Positions 6,020 to 10,798 of a stretch of DNA of 10,798 nucleotides are shown piece after piece. The stretch's first letter is position 1. Each line of letters starts with the position of its first letter. This DNA is from AG-12 sp027319585 (GTDB taxonomy: Bacteria; Chloroflexota; Dormibacteria; Aeolococcales; Bog-877), in NCBI GenBank assembly GCA_027319585.1, contig DAHVMY010000048.1, positions 1-10,798 of the forward strand. The letters run 5' to 3'. The notes under the pieces are model-generated. The model had not been told where the DNA came from and ran no database searches. It saw nothing but the letters and a program-made list of their open reading frames with translations. Position numbers and translations under genes: made by a program.

Positions 6020-6702
6020 TGCGACCCACCTCGATTCCCGACGCCACCTTCGAGGAAAAGCAGCGCCTCTTCAGCGAGGTGGAGGCCGACCCCCGCTTCC
6101 CGGAGTACCTCAAGGGTTGTTACGAGTGCGGGATCTGCGTGGCCGCTTGCCCGTCTGCCCGTTTCTACAACTTCAGTCCTCGTCGCATCACGCAGGCGGT
6201 GGCCCGCCAGGACGTGGAGCTGGTGTGGGAGCAGATGAACGGTGAGGTCTGGGATTGCTCCCAGTGTTTCTCCTGCTTGCGCTGCCCTCGCGGGAACAAT
6301 CCCGGGGGAGTGATCACGATCCTGCGCGAGGTGGCGGTGAGGCATGGCTTGCGCACCGCCAAGGAGGCGCTGGAGGGCTACGGCCGGATCATCTACAAGA
6401 TCATGGGGACCGGCACCCAGGTCTCCCCCGACATGATTCAGCCGGAGGCCTTCCCCGACTGGGGCCCGGACACCAAGGAGACCTCCGCGAACCTACAGCT
6501 GTGGCGCAAGGCGCTGCCGCCAGAGACCCTGCACACCACCAGCACCTCCTGGGACGTGGCCCCCAAGACGCTCACCGAACTGTATTTGATCTGGCACCTC
6601 ACCGGGGTGCTGGACATGATCAAGAGCATCGATCCCAATCTGCACATCATCCTCGGCGACGTGATGGAGGAGCTGCTGGAGGAGCAGGGTTACCAAATGT
6701 GA
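6019..6702 (+). CDS. hdrC1: HdrC-like 4Fe-4S subunit (sHdrC1 type)
   Basis: A 227-residue HdrC-type electron-transfer protein. Two 4Fe-4S motifs lie near the N-terminus: C34-x2-C37-x2-C40-x3-C44-P, and C80-x2-C83-x2-C86-x2-C89-P, the second one residue shorter than the standard x3. The remaining helical domain (about 95-225) carries no further cysteine motif. In Hdr complexes HdrC relays electrons between HdrB and the flavin subunit HdrA; in sHdr it is part of the cytoplasmic complex that oxidises protein-bound sulfur. The ATG overlaps the tusA stop, with GGAGG at 6006-6010. No hdrB follows: the next gene is on the opposite strand and converges, overlapping this 3' end by 56 nt. HdrB1 and HdrA should therefore be upstream of the window or elsewhere. 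The HdrC family is clear; the sHdrC1 label comes from context. Confidence 0.88.
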   Translation: MRPTSIPDATFEEKQRLFSEVEADPRFPEYLKGCYECGICVAACPSARFYNFSPRRITQAVARQDVELVWEQMNGEVWDCSQCFSCLRCPRGNNPGGVITILREVAVRHGLRTAKEALEGYGRIIYKIMGTGTQVSPDMIQPEAFPDWGPDTKETSANLQLWRKALPPETLHTTSTSWDVAPKTLTELYLIWHLTGVLDMIKSIDPNLHIILGDVMEELLEEQGYQM

Positions 6703-8002
6703 CCCTCCAGAAATCCCCTTCCGCGTAGAGGAGATAGAGATCATCTCCCACCCATTCGGCTTGGGCTGGTCGCAGCAGCCGCGACTGTGCCACTGCGCCA
6801 TCGCCGGTTACGAGCATCAGCCCCTCCCGCCCGTGGGCGACGATCCCGGCCGGGGTGGCGCGCAGCTCGTATTCCCAGTCCACCGGGATCGGTACCAGGC
6901 CTCCGTGGGCGAGCCGCAGCTCCCCCGGCCCCCCGGCTGCGACCAGATCGCCGACTGCCGTGACCGCCAGTCTGACCGGTGCGTGGCGGCTCAGCCGCCC
7001 TTGCTCCCGCTCCCGGCCCCCGCCGTCGAGGAGATGCCAGGTGCCCGAACAGGTGGCGACCCAGGCCTGGTCTGGTCCACAGGGCCAGACTCCGCTGATC
7101 TCCAAGTGGCCGCTGTCAACCAGGCGGTGCGCTGGCGACGGTTGCCGCTGGAGCAACACCCGATAGGCATTGGCCACCGCCCGGAAGCGCTGCTCCGCCT
7201 CCGGCTCTTCGGGATGGTGATCCGGGTGGGTCTCCTTCGCCCGGCGGCGGAAGGCGCGCCGGACCGTGGTGGGGCTGGAGTCGAGCGGGATCCGGAGCAA
7301 CTCCGCCGCCTGGCGGCGGCCCGGCTCAGAGGTGTCGTCCCCGGCCGCCGGAGCCGCCCAGCTCCACCGCACGGCGCCCACCCCGTCCAGTTCGGTGATC
7401 CCGCCGCGCTCGGAGACCCACACCCTGCCGCCACCGGGGGAAGCCCACACACGCTGCTCGGGAGTGGCCGGCCAGCCGGGCACCGCATGGCTCCAGAGGT
7501 GGCCGCCACTGGGGTCGAAGGCGCTGAGCGCACCGCCGGAGGTCGCCACCAGCACCAGCTCCCCTGCCACCACGATCTGGGTCAGAGCGCCGTCCAGGGT
7601 CAGGACCCGAGTCACCACGCCCGCCGGAGAGAGCACCACCAGCTGCCGGCCGAACGGCCGATACCCGGCCCGATCGGCGATCCGGGCGGGCCAGGAGCGC
7701 AGCCACAGCCAGCCCCCGGCGGCAGCCACGATGCGGTAGGCGGGCAGCGCCAGCTCCGCGACCTGCCGATACTCCCGGCTTGGCGAGGGCAGTGCCGCCA
7801 GCTCCGAGCTCACGGCATCGCGGGCCACCAGCACAGTGTGATCCGAAGCCACGGTCCAGGCTCGGACGATGGGCCGCAGGGTGAGCGACTCCACCACCTT
7901 CCAGCCCACCGTGGGCGGCCAGAATGGTGACGGCAGCTCGAGCTCGGGGGCGACCCGAACTGACCACTTCCGCGGCGGCACCGCCTGGGGGGAGGGCTTC
8001 AT
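6647..8002 (-). CDS. J-domain protein with the J-domain inside a predicted beta-propeller
   Basis: A 451-residue protein from the ATG at 8002 (a GTG at 8044 would add 14 residues and overlap the divergent gene more). Roughly residues 30-225 and 290-440 consist of repeating short strands with W/V-rich and D-G/S-G-G turns, like WD40/PQQ propeller blades: I count about four before and three to four after. Between them, at about 233-287, is a DnaJ J-domain with the invariant H-P-D at 259-261, a basic helix II (RRAFRRRAKE) and helix III (RFRAVANAYRVLL). The HPD loop stimulates Hsp70 (DnaK) ATPase; propellers bind partners. No signal peptide or membrane helix is visible, so it is probably cytoplasmic. 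It converges on hdrC and diverges from the lipoate ligase. A role as client-specific co-chaperone for the neighbouring Fe-S/lipoyl proteins is possible but only inferred. The start is uncertain, with no clear Shine-Dalgarno sequence. Confidence 0.82.
   Translation of the reverse strand: MKPSPQAVPPRKWSVRVAPELELPSPFWPPTVGWKVVESLTLRPIVRAWTVASDHTVLVARDAVSSELAALPSPSREYRQVAELALPAYRIVAAAGGWLWLRSWPARIADRAGYRPFGRQLVVLSPAGVVTRVLTLDGALTQIVVAGELVLVATSGGALSAFDPSGGHLWSHAVPGWPATPEQRVWASPGGGRVWVSERGGITELDGVGAVRWSWAAPAAGDDTSEPGRRQAAELLRIPLDSSPTTVRRAFRRRAKETHPDHHPEEPEAEQRFRAVANAYRVLLQRQPSPAHRLVDSGHLEISGVWPCGPDQAWVATCSGTWHLLDGGGREREQGRLSRHAPVRLAVTAVGDLVAAGGPGELRLAHGGLVPIPVDWEYELRATPAGIVAHGREGLMLVTGDGAVAQSRLLRPAQAEWVGDDLYLLYAEGDFWRVTFGNPAPPAAPPSRRRG
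7991..7995 (+). promoter_or_regulatory. Ribosome binding site for lipoate ligase
   Basis: GGAGG five nt before the ATG at 8001. It fixes this start over an in-frame ATG at 7869 whose 44 extra residues are low-complexity antisense of the opposite gene. Confidence 0.75.
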
Positions 8003-9089
8003 GGACGAAGTGAGACTGCTGGATTTGGGGCTTTGCTCATACACCCAAAGCCAGACTCTTTATCACGCGCTCGCCGACAGCCTGCGGCCTGACCAACCGA
8101 ACACCATCATCCTCTGTCGGCCCCGCCGGCCGTACGTCTGTATCGGACGCCACCAGGAGCTGGGCCGCGAAGTTGACACGGCCGCATGTGCTCGCCTGGG
8201 GCTGCCGATTCTGCGCCGGGAAGTGGGTGGGGGAGCGGTCTACCTCGATCGCGACCAGCTCTTCTTCCAGATGGTATGGCAGCCCCGAGATGTGCCGCCG
8301 CGCATCGCCCAGGCATTTGAGTACTTCGCGCGCGGGCCGGTCGAGTGCTACCGTGCCCTGGGGATCCCGGGCGCTCATTTCGCGCCTGTCAACGATCTCC
8401 AGGTCGGTGGCCGCAAGATTGGAGGCCTGGGGGCGGCCACGATCGGTCAGGCGTTCGTCTTCGTGGGTTCGATCATCAGCGCCTTCGACGCCGGCGCCGC
8501 CGCCAGCGTCCTGCTCATCCCTGACGAGAAGATCCGGGACAAGGTGGCCAACACCATGGCGGCGTACGTGTCTAGCCTGGAGCGGGAGTTGGGCCGACGG
8601 CCGGCGCCACGGGTGGTACGCCGGGAACTGGTGACCGCGTTCGAGCGTACCCTGGGGGTCGCCTTGATCCCCGGCACCCTGCGAGGAGACGAGCGCCAGG
8701 CCTACTCGCGGCGGGTCCGGCGCATGCGCAGCCGCGCGTGGCTGGACGATGTGCGCCTTCCGGCGGACCGTCTCCGGGCCTTGCGGATCACGGGAAACGT
8801 TAGGGTCGGCCATGCTGTCCGCAAGGCTCCGGGTGGCTTGGTGCGGGCGACTTTGATCATCGCTGACGGCCAGATCACTCACGCCCTGCTCAGCGGCGAC
8901 TTCTACGCGGTCGGCGATGTTGTCCCGGAGTTGGAGCAGGCGCTTCTGGGGCCAGTTGCCGAATCGGGTCCGCGAGATCGCCTCTACCGCCGGTGGCGTG
9001 CCGATGCCATCCCCGGGCTGGCTCCTGGAGATGTCGCCGAGGTGGTGGAGTCGGCCCTGGAGCCCACAGCTTCGGAAGAACCAGCGTGA
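8001..9089 (+). CDS. Lipoate-protein ligase, two-domain (sLpl(AB)-like)
   Basis: A 362-residue LplA-family enzyme that activates lipoate with ATP and transfers it to a lysine of an acceptor protein. Visible motifs: P-Y-V-C-I-G-R-H-Q-E at 44-53, R-R-E-V-G-G-G-A-V-Y at 72-81 (the family's RRxSGGGAV lipoyl-adenylate loop, with Val for Ser), and N-D-L..G-G-R-K-I at about 130-140 with the catalytic lysine K139. A separate C-terminal domain (about 255-355) resembles the LplA accessory (LplB-type) domain needed for lipoate activation. Such A+B ligases are known beside sHdr genes and lipoylate LbpA; the two LbpA genes upstream are the obvious substrates. Its start codon overlaps the likely start of the divergent gene, so any promoter must lie inside that gene. 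The lipoyl synthases LipS1/LipS2 often linked to this ligase are not in the window. Confidence 0.9.
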   Translation: MDEVRLLDLGLCSYTQSQTLYHALADSLRPDQPNTIILCRPRRPYVCIGRHQELGREVDTAACARLGLPILRREVGGGAVYLDRDQLFFQMVWQPRDVPPRIAQAFEYFARGPVECYRALGIPGAHFAPVNDLQVGGRKIGGLGAATIGQAFVFVGSIISAFDAGAAASVLLIPDEKIRDKVANTMAAYVSSLERELGRRPAPRVVRRELVTAFERTLGVALIPGTLRGDERQAYSRRVRRMRSRAWLDDVRLPADRLRALRITGNVRVGHAVRKAPGGLVRATLIIADGQITHALLSGDFYAVGDVVPELEQALLGPVAESGPRDRLYRRWRADAIPGLAPGDVAEVVESALEPTASEEPA

Positions 9090-9170
9090 GCGGCCTCCGG
9101 GGGTCTCGGTTCCAGTCTCCACGGTTGGACTGGGGGCGGCTCTGCGGTGGTTGGCAGCGGGCGAGGAAGG

Positions 9171-9197
9171 CCAGGTGTCCCGGGCGGGGGCACCTGG
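9171..9197 (+). repeat. Strong GC-rich hairpin after lipoate ligase
   Basis: Bases 9171-9181 pair with 9187-9197 over 11 base pairs (one G-T wobble) around the 5-base loop GGGCG. It lies 82 nt after the ligase stop. There is no T-tract on either side, so it is not a classical intrinsic terminator, though a U-less terminator or a transcript-end stabilising stem is possible. Confidence 0.6.
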
Positions 9198-9369
9198 CGG
9201 GAGGGGCGCGCCACGGCGTCGATGGTGCAATCGAGAGCGGCAAGCTCGGGGGCGTCGCCAGTCATCGGCCCACGGTACGCTGCGGCGGCCACCTGAGCCC
9301 TCCGTACCGAGCGGGCTGCCTCAAGACCCGTCGGATGCCATTGTCCCTCAATCCCCGGCCGTTCTGGGC

Positions 9370-9382
9370 GCAGCGACGCTGC
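9370..9382. repeat. 13-base palindrome GCAGCG-A-CGCTGC
   Basis: A perfect palindrome with a single central base inside the non-coding stretch. Its short spacing suits a protein-binding site better than an RNA hairpin. Function unknown; chance occurrence in GC-rich DNA is possible. Confidence 0.3.
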
Positions 9383-9450
9383 CCCACGGGCCAGCGCGCA
9401 CCTGGCAGTTTGCTCCGTCGCGGTGGGCCCCCCGTCATGAAGCATGGTCA

Positions 9451-9478
9451 CCGACCCTTCCTGGACGCACCGGGTCGG
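9451..9478. repeat. 7-bp perfect inverted repeat CCGACCC/GGGTCGG
   Basis: CCGACCC at 9451-9457 and GGGTCGG at 9472-9478 are perfect inverted copies separated by 14 nt. The spacing suits either a hairpin or a dimeric regulator site. It lies about 140 nt upstream of the candidate promoter of the fmdB-like gene. Confidence 0.4.
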
Positions 9479-9618
9479 CGACTGACCGTCAAGGTCCCGT
9501 CCCGGTGCCACCTGGGGCGCGGCCAAGCGTCTCCCCTCCCCCATCTCAGCGCTGGCGCGGCGGGCGGTTTGCCACACCTTTCAGTGACGGCTCAGTTTGG
9601 GGGCAGGGTGGTTTCGGG

Positions 9619-9624
9619 TACTCT
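9619..9624 (+). promoter_or_regulatory. Candidate -10 box for the fmdB-trxA unit
   Basis: TACTCT nine nt before the GTG at 9634, with a TTGGGG at 9597-9602 sixteen nt upstream as a possible -35. The distance would place the transcription start about at the start codon, i.e. a leaderless or nearly leaderless mRNA, in keeping with the weak Shine-Dalgarno match there. Same arrangement as at argS. Confidence 0.35.
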
Positions 9625-9633
9625 GGAACTGAA

Positions 9634-10002
9634 GTGCCCACATACGCTTACCGGTGCGACTCGGGACACGACTTTGAGGTCGTCCAGCCGATAACGGCTG
9701 CTCCCCTCACCTCATGCAGCGTATGCGCCGCTCCGGTGCACCGCGTGGTGTTCCCCGTGGGAATCGTCTTCAAGGGGCAGGGCTTCTACAAGACCGACTC
9801 CCGGTCTTCTTCGAGTGGCTTGATCGGACCTGCGAGCTCGGCCTCCAACAACGGGGCCGCAGTCAAGCCGGCGGAGCCATCCGAAGCGGCCAAGCCGGCG
9901 ACCCAGAGTGAGGGCGACACGACCAAGAGCAGTAAGGAAACCCAGCCGAGCGTCCCCACCACAACCGGTGGCGCCGCCGCTGGTGGAGGCAAGAATGGCT
10001 GA
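9634..10002 (+). CDS. FmdB-family zinc-ribbon protein
   Basis: A 122-residue protein. Residues 1-57 are the FmdB/CxxC_CxxC_SSSS domain: M-P-T-Y-A-Y-R-C start, G-H-D-F-E, a C28-S-V-C31 knuckle, and the hallmark P-V-G-I-V-F-K-G-Q-G-F-Y-K-T-D-S-R segment. The first knuckle is incomplete: C8-D-S-G-H lacks the second cysteine of the usual C-x2-C-G-H, leaving three Cys plus H12 as possible ligands. The last 65 residues are a disordered Ser/Thr/Ala/Pro/Lys-rich tail. The function of this family is poorly known; it was first noted as a putative regulator near formamidase/amidase genes. Start is GTG at 9634, where the conserved MPTY begins; the frame stays open upstream but without family similarity. 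The 3' end overlaps trxA by 8 nt, so the two are co-translated. Confidence 0.88.
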   Translation: MPTYAYRCDSGHDFEVVQPITAAPLTSCSVCAAPVHRVVFPVGIVFKGQGFYKTDSRSSSSGLIGPASSASNNGAAVKPAEPSEAAKPATQSEGDTTKSSKETQPSVPTTTGGAAAGGGKNG

Positions 10003-10318
10003 GCCAGTGCATGTGAGCGACGCGACCTTCGACAGCGAGGTGATCAAGGCGGACGGACCGGTCCTGGTCGACTTTTGGGCGGAGTGGTGTGGCCCGTGCA
10101 AGATGCTGGAACCGGTCGTGAAGGACCTCGCGTCCGAGTATGGGGCCCGGGTCAAGGTGGCCAAGCTGGACGTTGACGCCAACCCCAACATCGCCGGCAA
10201 GTTCGGGGTCATGAGCATCCCGACCTTGATCCTGTTCAAGCAGGGAGAGGCCGTCCAGCGCTTGGTGGGATACCAGCCCAAGTCCGCGCTGAAGGCAAAG
10301 CTCGACCCGATGGTCTGA
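9995..10318 (+). CDS. trxA: Thioredoxin
   Basis: A 107-residue thioredoxin of standard length with the full fold: P-V-L-V-D-F-W-A strand with the buried D26, the redox site W31-C32-G33-P34-C35-K36, the D-x-D-x-N-P-N segment at 59-65, and the cis-proline P76 in S-I-P-T-L. It is a general cytoplasmic protein-disulfide reductant fed by thioredoxin reductase. The ATG at 9995 is preceded by GGAGG at 9985-9989, five nt upstream, and lies inside the last codons of the fmdB-like gene. Location close to a sulfur-oxidation cluster could be meaningful (thioredoxin could service TusA or LbpA thiols), but its pairing with fmdB and argS suggests an ordinary housekeeping copy. Confidence 0.97.
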   Translation: MAEPVHVSDATFDSEVIKADGPVLVDFWAEWCGPCKMLEPVVKDLASEYGARVKVAKLDVDANPNIAGKFGVMSIPTLILFKQGEAVQRLVGYQPKSALKAKLDPMV

Positions 10319-10341
10319 GCCTGCCCCCGCACCCGACCGGT

Positions 10342-10347
10342 TACGAT
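10342..10347 (+). promoter_or_regulatory. Candidate -10 box for argS
   Basis: TACGAT nine nt before the ATG at 10357, in the 38-nt gap after trxA. No convincing -35 or Shine-Dalgarno sequence is visible, so argS may be transcribed from here as a leaderless or nearly leaderless mRNA. Confidence 0.4.
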
Positions 10348-10356
10348 CAGGTGCCG

Positions 10357-10798
10357 ATGCCAGACCTCCAGAGCGAATTCGCGCGCGCCATCCGGGAGGC
10401 GATCCTCGAACTGGGGATCGCAAGCCCGGTGGAGGTTCTAGTCGAGCCCTCCGCAGTCCCGGAGGCCGGGGACTACTCGTCGGCAGCGGCTTTCCGGCTC
10501 GCCCGCGAACTGCACCGGGCTCCCCGCCAGATCGCCGAGGAGCTGGCGGACCGGATCTCCCGGCGGCCGCCGGGGCACGTCAGGGAAGTCACGGTTACGG
10601 GTGGGGGCTATCTCAACCTCAGGATCGACTTCTCGACGTTTGCGCCCCAGGTGGTGGAGGACGCCCTCCGGGAGCCCAGGGTGCTCGACGCGGACCCGAG
10701 AGCCGGGGTCAAGGTGGTGGTCGAACACACCGCCACCAACCCCAACAAGGCCGCCCACCTCGGGCATCTGCGCAATGCCTGCATCGGCGACACCGTGG
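10357..10798 (+). CDS. argS: Arginyl-tRNA synthetase, N-terminal part (runs off window)
   Basis: Open from the ATG at 10357 to the window end (147 codons, no stop). The N-terminal additional domain of ArgS is recognisable: G-D-Y-S-S-A-A-A-F-R-L-A, then P-R-Q-I-A-E-E-L-A, and G-G-G-Y-L-N-L at the domain end. The class I catalytic core then begins with V-V-V-E-H-T-A-T-N-P-N-K and the HIGH-type signature H-L-G-H-L-R-N at about residues 136-142. The enzyme charges tRNA-Arg with arginine in the cytoplasm. The NPNK..HLGH wording, rather than NPTGPLHVGH, marks a particular ArgS subgroup and could help place the organism. A GTG at 10351 would add two residues; the ATG is preferred. It starts 38 nt after trxA. 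Confidence 0.93.
   Translation, partial: MPDLQSEFARAIREAILELGIASPVEVLVEPSAVPEAGDYSSAAAFRLARELHRAPRQIAEELADRISRRPPGHVREVTVTGGGYLNLRIDFSTFAPQVVEDALREPRVLDADPRAGVKVVVEHTATNPNKAAHLGHLRNACIGDTV

Larger units (their letters stand above)
9090..9633 (+). other. Intergenic region with several inverted repeats, no convincing gene
   Basis: These 544 bases lie between the lipoate ligase and the fmdB-like gene. Frames stay open because the DNA is GC-rich, but the translations are Pro/Arg/Ala/Gly-rich without motifs on either strand. I see no tRNA and no match to RNase P, tmRNA or SRP RNA cores. The region contains four perfect or near-perfect inverted repeats (9171-9197, 9273-9309, 9370-9382, 9451-9478) and, near its right end, a candidate promoter. 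It may hold a structured RNA, operators or just a degraded gene. Confidence 0.6.

Noticed and set aside
6730..6748. GGAGAT/ATCTCC hairpin as a terminator between convergent genes
   Set aside because: Only 6 bp with a 7-nt loop, no T-tract, and it lies within the coding end of the minus-strand gene.
6761..7930. Long open frame on the + strand (389 codons) between hdrC and the lipoate ligase
   Set aside because: It has no motif and is Pro/Arg/His-rich. The opposite strand encodes a clear J-domain with HPD and propeller-like repeats, so this is its antisense shadow.
8037..9230. 397-codon open frame on the - strand
   Set aside because: Antisense to the lipoate ligase, which has all catalytic motifs.
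9150..9420. Possible RNase P RNA (GAGGAAGGCC-like segment on +, GGAGCAAA and CTTGAGGC-like segments on -)
   Set aside because: The similar segments lie on different strands and the universally conserved ACAGAA-type element and P4 partner are missing.
8984..9577. 197-codon open frame on the - strand in the non-coding region
   Set aside because: Ala/Pro/Arg-rich, no recognisable motif, no good ribosome site, and it overlaps the end of the ligase gene; GC-rich DNA leaves frames open by chance. A rapidly evolving gene cannot be fully excluded.
8917..9633. N-terminal extension of the fmdB-like protein
   Set aside because: The frame is open but the FmdB family begins at MPTY (GTG 9634); the upstream translation is low-complexity and partly overlaps the ligase gene.

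Overview
The window is a GC-rich bacterial segment, about 65-70% GC by eye, with tightly packed genes and many GTG and TTG starts. Nothing in it fixes the phylum. The actinobacterial-style -10/start arrangements and the gene content suggest a Terrabacteria lineage (Actinomycetota, Chloroflexota or Dormibacterota-like), but that is inference.

Positions 1-6702 (+ strand) look like one long, translationally coupled operon. In order it encodes: the C-terminus of a CCG-domain Fe-S protein; EtfB; EtfA; a 664-residue membrane Fe-S/CCG oxidoreductase of the ETF:quinone oxidoreductase type (EtfD/EMO); an unrecognised 137-residue protein; a 96-residue Cys/His protein; two tandem GcvH-like lipoate-binding proteins (LbpA-like); a 73-residue zinc-ribbon-like protein; TusA; and HdrC. 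Together with the lipoate-protein ligase further on, this matches the sulfur-oxidising heterodisulfide reductase-like (sHdr) system, in the variant linked to EtfAB. In the expected working model, TusA delivers sulfane sulfur, sHdr with lipoylated LbpA oxidises it toward sulfite, and electrons leave through EtfAB and the membrane protein into the quinone pool. HdrA and HdrB1 are not in the window and are presumably upstream.

Positions 6647-8002 (- strand) hold a gene transcribed against the operon. It encodes a predicted beta-propeller with a DnaJ J-domain (intact HPD) in its middle. Its 3' end overlaps the end of hdrC, and its likely start codon overlaps that of the next gene.

Positions 8001-9089 (+) encode a two-domain lipoate-protein ligase, the probable modifying enzyme for the two LbpA proteins. 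Positions 9090-9633 carry no convincing gene but several perfect inverted repeats.

Positions 9634-10798 (+) encode an FmdB-type regulatory/zinc-ribbon protein overlapping a thioredoxin, then the beginning of argS, which runs off the window. The fmdB-like gene and argS each have a TACnnT box exactly 9 nt before the start codon, suggesting leaderless or nearly leaderless transcripts.
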